Source: Pseudomonas serboccidentalis
Lineage (GTDB): Bacteria > Pseudomonadota > Gammaproteobacteria > Pseudomonadales > Pseudomonadaceae
NCBI RefSeq assembly: GCF_028830055.1
Contig: NZ_CP101655.1
Span: 1 to 64,000 of the forward strand
Direction of reading: 5' to 3'
Length of the DNA: 64,000 nucleotides
The position numbers and the translations under genes were made by a program. Below, piece after piece: positions 18,369 through 27,727 of the stretch (position 1 is its first letter; the number at the start of each line of letters is the position of its first letter). The notes under the pieces are model-generated. The model was not told the origin of the DNA. It did no database searches and was given only the letters and a program-made list of their open reading frames with translations.

Positions 18369-19427
18369 ATGAACAGAGCCATCTACATCAATGCCGCTGC
18401 CGTGCTGAATGCGGCCGGTAGTGAATGTGCCGACCTGCTTGGCACGCCACCGTCGCCGCCACTGCTGGCATTCGACCCGCAACGCAACGCCTTCGCGCTG
18501 GCCACGCCGCGTCTGGCCAGCGATCTGTTCGATCGCAAGATCCAGCGCAGCGTCGAACCGCAGGGCTTGCGCCTGCTGCACTGCGCGGCACGGCTGGCGC
18601 CTGCGCTGGCAGCACTGCAACTGCCCGCCGCACGCATCGCTTTGACTGCGGCGATTCCGGAAGTGGACGCACCCAGCCCTTGCTGGGATGCGGTGCAGGC
18701 GATCCTCGAACAGCCGCACAAACAGCTCGCGCAGTTGTTGGGCAACACCCCGCCCCTGCATGCGCTGACGTTGCTCAACAGCAGCGTGATGGCTTACGTG
18801 GCCGAAGCATTGAACTGTCACGGACCGATGGGCGGCTTCTGCTCTCAGGACAACGCCGGGCTTGATGCGCTGATCGAGGCCTGTCAGCAGATCGCTGAAC
18901 AACATGCCGATGCAGCACTGGTGGTCAGCAGCAGTCCGAACCTGACGCCGGCCCTGTACCTGCGCGAACCCGTTCTGGCGGACGAGCCGGTCTACGGCGA
19001 AGGCGCGGCGGCGCTGTTGCTCAGTTCGACAGCAGCGCAGGACGCTGCGCAGGTTTTGCGCGTCGCCGGGTTTGCCCGGGGCTACAGCGCGGATCCGCAA
19101 CGCGCACTGGCCGTCGGTCAACGCGTGATCGACCAGGCGCTGAGCCAGGAAAAACTGCGTGTGGGTGATGTTGTGAATGTGGTGGGCAATCCCGCCGACC
19201 GGCACCTGATGAGCCTGTTTGAATCAACGCCGCACAGCCTGCGCAGTGTCCGCGCGATGACCGGCGAACTGGGGGCCAGCGGCTTGCTGACCGAGGTCGC
19301 GCTGAGCTTGCACCACAGTCGCGCCGCGGGCGCGGTGCCTGGTTACACGCTGCTCGTCAGTCATGGTCGCGCCGGTCACTGGGGCGCATTGCTGTTGGCC
19401 AGTGAAACCCTGGAGAAGTACGCATGA
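18369..19427 (+). CDS. Degenerate ketosynthase-like protein (candidate chain-length factor 1)
   Basis: The 352-residue product shows a shortened ketosynthase fold. Aligning its HGPMGGFCSQDNAGLDAL segment with the intact synthases puts Asp where the nucleophilic Cys belongs. The NAHGT histidine motif is replaced by NVVGN, and the KSxxGH motif by a segment without Lys or His. The N-terminal half is also reduced. It is therefore unlikely to condense. The NAGLDAL loop resembles the AGGLDAL loop of actinomycete KS-beta/chain-length factors. Placed one base after KS1, it probably forms a heterodimer with it that sets chain length. It overlaps the next gene by ATGA. Confidence 0.75.
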   Translation: MNRAIYINAAAVLNAAGSECADLLGTPPSPPLLAFDPQRNAFALATPRLASDLFDRKIQRSVEPQGLRLLHCAARLAPALAALQLPAARIALTAAIPEVDAPSPCWDAVQAILEQPHKQLAQLLGNTPPLHALTLLNSSVMAYVAEALNCHGPMGGFCSQDNAGLDALIEACQQIAEQHADAALVVSSSPNLTPALYLREPVLADEPVYGEGAAALLLSSTAAQDAAQVLRVAGFARGYSADPQRALAVGQRVIDQALSQEKLRVGDVVNVVGNPADRHLMSLFESTPHSLRSVRAMTGELGASGLLTEVALSLHHSRAAGAVPGYTLLVSHGRAGHWGALLLASETLEKYA

Positions 19428-20719
19428 GTGCGACACGGATTGTGATCACCGGAATGGGCGCGGTAACCGGATTCGGTTTCGAATGGCAGACCCTCTGGGA
19501 AAAAATGCTCGGCGCCGAACATTGCGTGCGCCCGTGGCAGCCGCAAGACCTGCAGGACACTGCGTTCCCGGTACGCTACGCGGCACCCGTGGACATGGCG
19601 CTGTTGCCCGGGCACCTGCAACAGCATCCAGCCTGGACGCTGCCCCTGGAAAAACGCAGTCGCTTTGGCTGGGTAGCCGCCACCCAGGCCGTTACCGACA
19701 GCGGCCTGGCCCCCGAGCAACTGCGCGATGCCGCCGTGCTGTGCGCCTCCGGGGCACCGCAACACATGCTCGCCGACATGCTCCTGACCCAGGCGCCTGA
19801 CGGCGGTGCACCGGGCTGGCAGCACCTGATGACGCGCGCTGCGCATGTCAACGCCGAAGGCTCCCTGTGCCAGGGCAACGACCGGCTGGCGCGAGTGATT
19901 GCCGACGACCTCGGTTGTGAAGGGCCAGTCATCAATATCAGCAGTGCCTGTGCCGGCGCCTCGCAGGCGATCGGCAACGCGTTCCAGATGATTCGTCGCG
20001 GCGAAGTGCAGGTGGCCGTGGCCGGTGGCGCCGACTCGGTGCTCAACCTCGACACCATGGCTGCGCTGTATCTGCTGGGCGCCGCTTCGGGCGAACAACG
20101 CTGGGGCGCCGACCTGTGCCGCCCGTTCGATCGCGACCGCAGTGGCCTGATCGCCGGCGAGGGTGGTGGTTTTGTTGTACTGGAAAGCCTTGAGCATGCT
20201 CTGGCGCGCGGCGCGACACCGTATGCCGAAGTGCTCGGTTTCGGCAGCAGCCTGGATGCCTACAAGGTCACCGCGCCGCAGCCTGAAGGCCGAGGCGCCG
20301 CGCTGGCGATGCAAGCGGCGCTGGACGATGCCGGCCTGCAGCCGCAGCAGATCGACCTGATCAATGCCCACGGCACCTCGACGCCGCTCAATGATGTGGC
20401 GGAGACCCTGGCCATCAAGCAGGTATTCGCTCAGCACAAGCACTACCAGGCGCTGGCGGTCAGTGCCAATAAATCGCAGTTCGGTCATCTGATCGCGGCC
20501 GCCGGGGCACCGGAGTGCATCGTCACGGCGCTGGCCTGCCTGAATGATCTGGTCACACCGACCGTCAACCTGCATGCGGCCGATGAGCGCTGCGATCTGG
20601 ATTATTGCGCCGGCCAGTCTGTCAGCCGACGTGTGGATTACGCCCTCAGCAACTCCTTTGGCTTCGGTGGCCTGAATACCTCGCTGGCCCTTGGCAAATA
20701 TCGGGAGCACGGACAATGA
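19424..20719 (+). CDS. Beta-ketoacyl-ACP synthase, catalytically intact (KS2)
   Basis: A 431-residue FabF-type condensing enzyme with complete catalytic residues: Cys176 in SSACAGAS, His316 in NAHGTST, Lys350 in ANKSQ and His355 in FGHLIAAAG. It is closer to housekeeping FabF in these motifs than KS1. Two active synthases imply two condensation roles, for example early versus late elongation, as with the two ketosynthases of aryl-polyene clusters. It is coupled by ATGA overlaps to the degenerate genes on both sides. Confidence 0.92.
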   Translation: MSATRIVITGMGAVTGFGFEWQTLWEKMLGAEHCVRPWQPQDLQDTAFPVRYAAPVDMALLPGHLQQHPAWTLPLEKRSRFGWVAATQAVTDSGLAPEQLRDAAVLCASGAPQHMLADMLLTQAPDGGAPGWQHLMTRAAHVNAEGSLCQGNDRLARVIADDLGCEGPVINISSACAGASQAIGNAFQMIRRGEVQVAVAGGADSVLNLDTMAALYLLGAASGEQRWGADLCRPFDRDRSGLIAGEGGGFVVLESLEHALARGATPYAEVLGFGSSLDAYKVTAPQPEGRGAALAMQAALDDAGLQPQQIDLINAHGTSTPLNDVAETLAIKQVFAQHKHYQALAVSANKSQFGHLIAAAGAPECIVTALACLNDLVTPTVNLHAADERCDLDYCAGQSVSRRVDYALSNSFGFGGLNTSLALGKYREHGQ

Positions 20720-21924
20720 CTAACACCACTGCGCGTATTGCCATCGCTGGCAGCGGTTGTGTGTTGCCCAGCGGTTGGGGCGTCGAGCGTTTCTGGTCGG
20801 CGGCCCGCGAAGGTCGCAGCGCGATTGCGCCCCTGCAATCGCCGCTGTTTCGCAGTGAACGCATCGCCGCGTTCGGACAAATCGATGACGCCACGCACCA
20901 GCGCAGTCGTCAGGACGTTGCGCAAAACCTGCAGCGTTATTGTCCGCCGGCGGTGATCTGGGGTGTGAGCGCGGCGCGCCAAGCGCTGGCCGAAGCCGCT
21001 GTTGAACCGGGTCAGGACGGCTTGCGCTATGGCCTCTATTGCTGTCAGGGCGGGTATACCCATCCGTCCGTGGCGTCTTACGGCGAACTGCTTCATGAGT
21101 GCCAGACCGACAGCGGCGCCGACATGCGTCGCCTCGCCCAGCGGGTGCTGCAGGAGCGCGCGCTCGACCCGTTTCTGGTGCTCAAAAGTCTGAGTAACGG
21201 TTTGCTCGGGGTGGTCAGCCTGGCGTTGAAACTGGAGTGTGAGTGCAACGCCTATATGCAAGGTGTGGCCGGCAATCTGGCGGCATTGCGGCAGGCGCAC
21301 AGCGCACTGCAGAGCGGGCGAATCGATGTGGCGATCGTGGTCGGGGCCGGCAGTGAACTCGATCCGCTGGCGTTGGCTGCACTGGCTGAAGCGGGTGTGA
21401 TCAGCACCGATGGCTCACAGCAGATGCGCGCATTCGATCGCCAGGGCACGGGCGCAATTGCCGGCGAAGGCGCCGCAGCGCTGGTGCTGCGCCGTGCCGA
21501 CGACCTGCCGCCAGGGCCGCAGACCTGCCTGTCGGCGCTGTTCGCGCATCCGCGTCTGGACTCGCTGAGCCTGCCGGACCAACAGACGGATCTGCTGATC
21601 AGCAGTGCCACCGGCGATCCGCACAAGGACGCCGATCTGGCCCGCGCGCTGACCCGCACCGGCGCCGCGCACATCACCAGCGGCACCGCACTGACCGGCA
21701 TCCTCAGCGGTGCGCCGAGCCTGGTCGATCTGATCCTGGCCCGGCAAACATTGCAGGCGCAAAGCATTCCACCGATCGTCGGGCTGGCGCAGCCGGTGGA
21801 TGCGCACCTGCCGTTTGTGCTGGGCGCGCCACGGGATGCCGTCCTGCACGATTGCCTGGTGATCAATCGCGACGACAACGGCTTCAGTGCTTGTTACCAA
21901 CTCGACTTCCAGGCGGCCGACTGA
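20716..21924 (+). CDS. Degenerate ketosynthase-like protein (candidate chain-length factor 2)
   Basis: The 402-residue product keeps the N-terminal AIAGSGCVLPSGWG and the ketosynthase core (FDRQGTGAIAGEGAAALVL). It lacks all catalytic residues: the nucleophile position in MQGVAGNLAAL is Val, the NAHGT motif reads SSATGD, and the GH motif is absent. The ATG at 20716 lies in the KS2 stop (ATGA), so it is translated with KS2 and is its likely non-catalytic partner. The longer open frame upstream lies inside KS2 and is not used. No product function beyond a structural or chain-length role can be supported. Confidence 0.75.
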   Translation: MTNTTARIAIAGSGCVLPSGWGVERFWSAAREGRSAIAPLQSPLFRSERIAAFGQIDDATHQRSRQDVAQNLQRYCPPAVIWGVSAARQALAEAAVEPGQDGLRYGLYCCQGGYTHPSVASYGELLHECQTDSGADMRRLAQRVLQERALDPFLVLKSLSNGLLGVVSLALKLECECNAYMQGVAGNLAALRQAHSALQSGRIDVAIVVGAGSELDPLALAALAEAGVISTDGSQQMRAFDRQGTGAIAGEGAAALVLRRADDLPPGPQTCLSALFAHPRLDSLSLPDQQTDLLISSATGDPHKDADLARALTRTGAAHITSGTALTGILSGAPSLVDLILARQTLQAQSIPPIVGLAQPVDAHLPFVLGAPRDAVLHDCLVINRDDNGFSACYQLDFQAAD

Positions 21925-21978
21925 CCGTTTGAAGGCATTACCTCGCTTCTGATTTTTTACTCAAGGGATATGACTGTC

Positions 21979-24849
21979 ATGGATTACCGCGATTACGTTC
22001 GGCCGAAATTCGTTGAACTGATGCAGGCCCTGGGCCTGGAGTGCCAGTTTCATCGAGCGCTGGGCAGCAAACTGTTTTACCGCGACAAGCAGGGTGACGA
22101 AGTGACCGTCACCGACTTTCTCGGTGGCTACGGTGCGGCGCTGTACGGTCACAACGATCCGCAGTTCGTCGATCAACTCTGTGGGCTGTTGCGCGCAGAC
22201 GTGCCGTTCAACGCGCAAATGTCGGTGCGGGGGGCAGCAGGGCAGTTGGGGCGCGAGCTCAGTGAAGCGTTCAACCGTGAGTTGAATAACACCGAGCGCT
22301 ACATTTCCACGTTCTCCAACAGCGGCGCCGAGTCGGTGGAAATCGCTGTCAAGCATGCCGAATACCGTCGTCAGAAAAACCTGCAGAAGCAGTTCGACGA
22401 GCGCGATTTCGAACTGGCCAATCTGGTGGCCAGTGACAAGGCGTATGTCGAGCTGGACGTCGATGATCTCGACCTGCCGGCCGGCCTGCTGCCGCCGAAC
22501 CTGTCCTGCGTGACCGTACGCCAGGTGGCCGAGGCGGTGCGTCAGCACAACCTGGCGCAGTTGCATGTCGAGCCGGTGTTCCTCGCCGTACGCGGCAGCT
22601 TCCACGGCAAACTGGTGAACACCGTGCAACTGACTTACGGCAAGCAATACCGCAAGCCGTTTGCCCGGTTCGGGCTGAATGTCGAGTTTATCGATCCGCA
22701 TCAACCCCAGCAGCTTCAAGACCTGCCAGCCCGTCACCAGCACCACTGGCTGAGCCTGGAATGGAGCGGTGAAACCCTGCGCGTGCGCCGTGAAGCGTTC
22801 AGCGCAATTACCGCAGTGCTGCTGGAGCCGATTCAGGGCGAAGGCGGGATCAACGAGTTTGCCAAAGAGTTCTACCTGGGCCTGCGTCGCCTGTGCAACG
22901 AGCAGCAATGCCCGTTGGTCATCGACGAAGTGCAGTCGGGTTTCGGTCGCACCGGCACCTTGCTTGGCGCCAGCCATTTCAATCTGCAGGGTGACTACTA
23001 CTGCCTGTCCAAAGCGCTGGGCGGCGGCCTGATGAAAATCGCGGCCACGGTGATTCGCGCCAGTCATTACGAAAACGATTTCAGCTACATCCACAGCTCG
23101 ACCTTCGCGGAAGACGATGCGTCCTGCCATATCGCGCTGGCGGCCCTGCGCCGACTGTTCGAGAACGACAGCGCCATGCTCAAGGACGTGAACAAAAAGG
23201 GCGAATACCTCAAGGCGTCGCTGCTGGAGCTCAAGGCGGCTTATCCGGACGTGATCGCCGATGTGCGTGGGCGCGGCCTGCTGCTGGGTTTCGAACTGCA
23301 CGATCTGACCGGCACCCGCTCACTGGTTCAGGCGTCGGCGCAGTACAACGATGCGCTGGGCTACATCATCGCCGGCTACCTGTTGCAGTTCGAGTCGCTG
23401 CGCGTCGCGCCATCTGGCAGCAACGCCAATGTGATTCGCCTGGAGCCTCCGGTGTGCATCACCTTCCAGGAAATCGATGGCCTGATTGCTTCGCTGCAGA
23501 AAGTCTGCGACATGCTGCGTCGCCGCGATGCATTCCCGCTGGCCGCCGGGGTGTGTGCCGACAGCATCGCCCAGGTGCCAGCGCGCGACCTCAGCTTCAC
23601 GGAGACCGAAAGCCTCCCAAAGCCTGACGAGAACGTGCGCGTGGTAGCCCGCGTGGCGTTCATCAACCACCTGATCGATGCGGACATGCTCAGCGACGTC
23701 GACCCTTCGCTGTCGAGCCTCACTGCCGAGCAGAAGCGCGAGTTCATCAAACGCATGGCCCCGGAACGCCGCGCCGCGCCGATCGGCCCGGTGCAGATTC
23801 GCTCGAAACTGGGCACCGCCGTGGAGTTCACCTTGTATCCGCTGTGCATGGATTCCGATGCGATGGCGGCCTACATCGCCAGCGGCGATCTGGACACCAT
23901 CCGCGAGGAAGTCGGCAATCGCATCAAGGACGCTCGCGCCGATGGCTACAGCGTCGCCGGGTTGGGCATGTACACCTCGATCGTCACTAACAACTGCCAG
24001 GCCCTGAAAATTCCTGACATGGCGCTGACCTCGGGCAACGCGCTGACCATCGGCATGGGCCTGGAGGCGATCGAGCAGGGTTGCCGGCAACAAGGGCTTG
24101 AACTGGGCCAACAGACTGCAGCTGTGGTCGGCGCCGCCGGCAACATTGCCTCGACCTACGCCTCGCTGCTGTCCACCAGCGTTGAACACCTGATCCTGAT
24201 CGGCAGTGGTCGCGACGGTTCGCTGCGGCGCCTGGAGAAAACTGCGCATCAGATCTACGCCGAAGCCGCCCGCGCGATTCTCAAGGGCCTCGTCGAGCAC
24301 GATCGACTCGCCACTCGCTTGCAGCAACTGCGGGGTATCGATGCCCTGTTGCAGGCCCATGGCAACAGCGCCGATCTCGGTCAGCTCGTGGCGCAACTGG
24401 TCGACGAGCAACTGGGAAGTAACGCCTTTATCACCGTCAGCAACGACCTGAGTGTCTTGAAACAGGCGCGCATCGTGCTCTGCGCGGCGAATGCTCCGCA
24501 GGCGTTTCTCGGTGCCGAGCACTTTGCCGAGAACAGCGTGATCTGCGACATCGCGGTACCGCTGAACGTCGACCAGAACCTCGCGAACCAGCGTTCCGAC
24601 GTGCTGTACATGCATGGCGGTATTGTCCAGACGCCGATGGGTGACGGTCTGGCCAACAACGTGCGCGCCTACCTCAAACAAGGGCAGTTGTATGCCTGCA
24701 TGGCGGAGTCGGTGTTGATGGGCTTGTCCGGCATGAAACAGCACTACTCCTTCGGCGACATCAGTCGCGAGCAAGTGCAGCAGATCCGTGCGCTGGCCGC
24801 GACCCATGGCTTCAGCCTCGCCCAGTTCAAAACCGACAACTCGCTGTAA
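21979..24849 (+). CDS. Class III aminotransferase fused to acyl-ACP-reductase-like domain
   Basis: Residues about 1-510 of the ~956-residue product are a class III PLP aminotransferase, with SNSGAESVEIAVKHA (cofactor phosphate site), IDEVQSGFGRTG and the PLP lysine in LSKALGGG (Lys345). Residues about 570-956 resemble cyanobacterial long-chain acyl-ACP reductase: GLGMYTSIVTNN, a Rossmann VVGAAGNIAS, MHGGIVQTP, and the YACMAES segment whose Cys matches the acyl-thioester cysteine of that family. The inferred reaction is reduction of acyl-ACP to an aldehyde, then transamination to a primary amine. Tambjamine TamH and prodigiosin PigE are known enzymes pairing these activities. Either ATG 21970 or 21979 may be used; AAGGG is too close to the first. 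Confidence 0.85.
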   Translation: MDYRDYVRPKFVELMQALGLECQFHRALGSKLFYRDKQGDEVTVTDFLGGYGAALYGHNDPQFVDQLCGLLRADVPFNAQMSVRGAAGQLGRELSEAFNRELNNTERYISTFSNSGAESVEIAVKHAEYRRQKNLQKQFDERDFELANLVASDKAYVELDVDDLDLPAGLLPPNLSCVTVRQVAEAVRQHNLAQLHVEPVFLAVRGSFHGKLVNTVQLTYGKQYRKPFARFGLNVEFIDPHQPQQLQDLPARHQHHWLSLEWSGETLRVRREAFSAITAVLLEPIQGEGGINEFAKEFYLGLRRLCNEQQCPLVIDEVQSGFGRTGTLLGASHFNLQGDYYCLSKALGGGLMKIAATVIRASHYENDFSYIHSSTFAEDDASCHIALAALRRLFENDSAMLKDVNKKGEYLKASLLELKAAYPDVIADVRGRGLLLGFELHDLTGTRSLVQASAQYNDALGYIIAGYLLQFESLRVAPSGSNANVIRLEPPVCITFQEIDGLIASLQKVCDMLRRRDAFPLAAGVCADSIAQVPARDLSFTETESLPKPDENVRVVARVAFINHLIDADMLSDVDPSLSSLTAEQKREFIKRMAPERRAAPIGPVQIRSKLGTAVEFTLYPLCMDSDAMAAYIASGDLDTIREEVGNRIKDARADGYSVAGLGMYTSIVTNNCQALKIPDMALTSGNALTIGMGLEAIEQGCRQQGLELGQQTAAVVGAAGNIASTYASLLSTSVEHLILIGSGRDGSLRRLEKTAHQIYAEAARAILKGLVEHDRLATRLQQLRGIDALLQAHGNSADLGQLVAQLVDEQLGSNAFITVSNDLSVLKQARIVLCAANAPQAFLGAEHFAENSVICDIAVPLNVDQNLANQRSDVLYMHGGIVQTPMGDGLANNVRAYLKQGQLYACMAESVLMGLSGMKQHYSFGDISREQVQQIRALAATHGFSLAQFKTDNSL

Positions 24850-24858
24850 GGAACGGTC

Positions 24859-25596
24859 ATGCCGAACAAAGTAGCAGTAGTGACCGGCGGCAGCCGTGGC
24901 ATCGGCCGGGCCATTGTCCTGGCGCTGGCAGGAGCCGGTTATCACATCGCGTTCAGTTATGTGCGCGATGAAGTGGCCGCGATGGCCTTGCGGGATGAGG
25001 TGCAGGCATCGGGTGTGGATTGTCTGGCGCTGCAATGCGATATCAGCAGCGGCGACAGCATCCAGTCGTTCTTCGGGCGGGTCGAGGCGCATTTCCAGCG
25101 TGTCGATCTGCTGGTCAACAACGCCGGCATTACCCGTGACGGCTTGCTGGCGACGATGCCCGCCCGTGACATTGTGGACGTGATCCAGACCAACCTGGTC
25201 GGCACCTTGCTCTGCTGTCAGCAAGTGCTGCCGGGCATGTTGCGCCAGCGCAGTGGCTGCATCGTCAATATCAGTTCGGTGGCGGCGCAAAAGCCCGGCA
25301 AAGGCCAGAGCAACTACGCTGCGGCCAAGGGTGGTGTCGAGGCCATGACCCGCGCGCTGGCGGTCGAGCTGGCGCCGCGCAACATCCGGGTCAATGCGGT
25401 GGCACCGGGGATCGTCAAGACCGAGATGAGCACCGCGCTGATCGGTAGCCAGGAGGAGCAAATCCAGTCGCGGCTGCTGATCAAGCGTTATGCCGAACCG
25501 CAGGAGATTGCCGAAGCGGTGTTGTACCTCGCCGACCGTGGCCTGTACCTGACCGGGGAGGTCCTGCCGGTGAACGGCGGGTTGAAAATGCCATGA
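24859..25596 (+). CDS. FabG-like 3-oxoacyl-ACP reductase (SDR)
   Basis: A classical short-chain dehydrogenase of 245 residues. It has the cofactor motif TGGSRGIGRA (residues 9-18), NNAG near 88 and a Ser-Tyr-Lys triad (INISSV...YAAAK near 137-158). It ends in the usual FabG-type VNGGLKMP. It would reduce the beta-keto group after each condensation. The gene is 9 bases after the fusion gene and overlaps the next SDR by ATGA. NADPH preference is suggested by the Arg after the glycine-rich loop but is not certain. Confidence 0.88.
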   Translation: MPNKVAVVTGGSRGIGRAIVLALAGAGYHIAFSYVRDEVAAMALRDEVQASGVDCLALQCDISSGDSIQSFFGRVEAHFQRVDLLVNNAGITRDGLLATMPARDIVDVIQTNLVGTLLCCQQVLPGMLRQRSGCIVNISSVAAQKPGKGQSNYAAAKGGVEAMTRALAVELAPRNIRVNAVAPGIVKTEMSTALIGSQEEQIQSRLLIKRYAEPQEIAEAVLYLADRGLYLTGEVLPVNGGLKMP

Positions 25597-26357
25597 GCCG
25601 CACCATTCTGATTACCGGTGCGGCCAAGGGCATCGGCCGTGCCGTCGCCGAGGACTTCGCGGCCAATGGCGACAATCACCTGATCCTGCTGGACCTCGAC
25701 TTGCCGCAACTGCAGACCTGGGTGGATGAGCAGCAGGAGCGGATCAAGGCGCGGGTCGAGACCCATGCGGCGAACATCGCCGACCTGCCGGCCATGGAAG
25801 CGTTTTTCAAGCACCTCGGCACCCAGGTCCGGCAGGTCGACGTGCTGGTCAACAGCGCCGGTATCTGCAACGAAAACGAGCCTGAGGATCGGCATAACTG
25901 GCACAAGGTGATTTCGGTCAACCTCAACGGTACGTTCTACGTCACCTCGTTGTGCCTGGCGCTGATGCCGGATCGCGGGCGGATCATCAACATGTCCTCG
26001 ATCCTCGGCCGTGCTGGCAAGGTGCGCAATACCGCGTACTGCGCGTCCAAGCACGGCATCGTCGGCATGACCAAGGCCCTGGCGCTGGACCTGGCGTCGC
26101 GGCAGATCACGGTCAACGCGATTCTGCCGGCGTGGATCGATACGCCGATGCTGCAGGGCGAACTGGCGACGCAAGCGGCGATTGCCGGGCTGACCCAGGA
26201 ACAGATCGTGCGCAACGCGAAGAAAAAACTGCCGATGCGCCGCTTCATCCAGAGCGAAGAAGTGGCCGCGATGGTGCGTTATCTGGCCAGTCCTGAAGCG
26301 GGAGGGGTCACGGCCCAGAGCCTGGTGATCGATGGCGGCGTCGGGTTGGGAATGTAG
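25593..26357 (+). CDS. Second FabG-like short-chain dehydrogenase
   Basis: A 254-residue classical SDR with TGAAKGIGRA near the N terminus, NSAG (for NNAG) near residue 87, and the catalytic SSILG...YCASK set near 137-153. An Asp-rich beta-2 end (LLDLDLP) points to NAD(H) rather than NADPH. It may reduce a different intermediate from its neighbour, or oxidise a hydroxyl. It is translationally coupled to the first SDR and followed after 2 bases by the outer-membrane protein gene. No dedicated dehydratase is encoded nearby. Confidence 0.85.
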   Translation: MSRTILITGAAKGIGRAVAEDFAANGDNHLILLDLDLPQLQTWVDEQQERIKARVETHAANIADLPAMEAFFKHLGTQVRQVDVLVNSAGICNENEPEDRHNWHKVISVNLNGTFYVTSLCLALMPDRGRIINMSSILGRAGKVRNTAYCASKHGIVGMTKALALDLASRQITVNAILPAWIDTPMLQGELATQAAIAGLTQEQIVRNAKKKLPMRRFIQSEEVAAMVRYLASPEAGGVTAQSLVIDGGVGLGM

Positions 26358-26359
26358 CG

Positions 26360-27655
26360 ATGCCAGGATCTATCAACCGCATCGCGTGGACGGTGTGGGC
26401 ATGCGTGGCCGCTCCGGCGGCCTTCGCGGCCCTGGAGGTCGACGACCTCAAGCCCGATTACGCCGACGCCGAAATCGGCGTGGCCACGGCCCTGCGCCTG
26501 CACGGTGACGATCAGGTCACGCAGAAGGCCATGTATTTCAAAGCCAATCTGGAGGACAACTGGGACGGCGGCTATTACAAGGCCAAGGGCCGTGTGCGTT
26601 ATGACGCGCGCTACGACGGCAACAATCCGTACAGCGAACGGGCCCGGGAAAAGTATCGCTTCGACGCCGATTGGCGGCATCTGTATGTCGGCCATTCGCT
26701 GGGCGACGGTGAAGTGACGGTCGGCTGGCAACAGGTGGTCTGGGGGCGCGCGGATGAATTGCGCGTGCTGGACCAGATCAACCCGCTGGACTACCGCGAC
26801 GGTCTGACCCCGCTGCTCGAAGACAGCCGCATCGCCGTGCCGATGGTGCGCGTGGCGCAGCCCGTGGGCGAGTGGGAGCTGGAGGCGCTGTGGATCACTG
26901 ACTTCGTCAAGAACCGGCCGCCAGTGGCGGGTAGCGAATTCGCCGCGCCGTTGTTTGCGGCACCGGATCCCGAGTATTTCCTGCTTGATTCCAAACCCGG
27001 TTATGACGGCGACAAGGGCTATTCCTACGGCCTGAGTGCCAATGGCCGGATCGGTGCGGTGGACACCAGTTTCGTGGCGCTGAGCGCGCGCCAGCAGGAC
27101 CCGGTGTACGCCGTCGAAGGCCTGGCCGATGACGGCCGCACGCGCCTCGAACGGCAGTTCCCGCGTTACACCATGGGCGGTGCGGGGCTGGCGATCGATG
27201 CCGGGCACAGCATCGTGGTGCGCAGCGAAGTCGCCTGGTTCGATAACTGGCGCGTGACCAATCCGACCCGCGCCTACGGGGCCGACAGCACCTCAATGGT
27301 CAAATCACTGCTGGGGGTCGACTACCTGTGGCGTGACTGGCTGATCTCCGCGCAATGGCAGGAGCAGGTGTTGCTCGACTGGCAGGACGGGATGTTGCAG
27401 GACAAGCGCGAGCCGCTGTTCACCCTGTCGGCCGAAGGCACCCATTTACAAGACCGGCTCAAGAGCCGACTGGTGGCGGCCGCCTCGCCGCCGCTCAAGG
27501 ACAACGCGTTGTTGCAGGGCATCTTCACCTACAAACCGGTGGACTACATCAAGCTCGGGCTGGAAGTGGATGTGTTCTTCGGCAAGCCCGACAGGACCTT
27601 CGGCGCGTACAGCAAGCGCGATCAAGTGCGGCTGTCCGCCGGCTATCTGTTTTAA
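26360..27655 (+). CDS. DUF1302-like outer-membrane beta-barrel protein
   Basis: The 431-residue product has a signal peptide (cleavage near AAFAALEV) followed by alternating amphipathic strands. It ends in a C-terminal aromatic residue (SAGYLF), typical of Bam-assembled barrels. The segment VGWQQVVWGRADELRVLDQINPLD resembles the conserved WG...INP block of DUF1302 proteins, though this one is shorter than the usual 550-650 residues. It lies in the cluster directly before LolA-like and MMPL genes, so it probably forms the outer-membrane end of an export or lipid-placement route. Compare the full-length DUF1302 at 50557. Confidence 0.7.
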   Translation: MPGSINRIAWTVWACVAAPAAFAALEVDDLKPDYADAEIGVATALRLHGDDQVTQKAMYFKANLEDNWDGGYYKAKGRVRYDARYDGNNPYSERAREKYRFDADWRHLYVGHSLGDGEVTVGWQQVVWGRADELRVLDQINPLDYRDGLTPLLEDSRIAVPMVRVAQPVGEWELEALWITDFVKNRPPVAGSEFAAPLFAAPDPEYFLLDSKPGYDGDKGYSYGLSANGRIGAVDTSFVALSARQQDPVYAVEGLADDGRTRLERQFPRYTMGGAGLAIDAGHSIVVRSEVAWFDNWRVTNPTRAYGADSTSMVKSLLGVDYLWRDWLISAQWQEQVLLDWQDGMLQDKREPLFTLSAEGTHLQDRLKSRLVAAASPPLKDNALLQGIFTYKPVDYIKLGLEVDVFFGKPDRTFGAYSKRDQVRLSAGYLF

Positions 27656-27727
27656 CCCGTGACACCTGCCTGCCGCCGGTGGCGCAGGCGCCAATAAATG
27701 TACTTATCCGACGAAAAGGGAATTCCA

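Noticed and set aside
22000..24849. Reading the fusion gene as an ornithine/acetylornithine aminotransferase alone
   Set aside because: The protein is about twice the length of such enzymes and its second half has its own Rossmann loop and acyl-ACP-reductase motifs.
23320..25461. A 713-residue minus-strand frame opposite the fusion gene and SDR
   Set aside because: It lies across two supported plus-strand genes, with no domain signature. The plus-strand genes carry full catalytic motifs.
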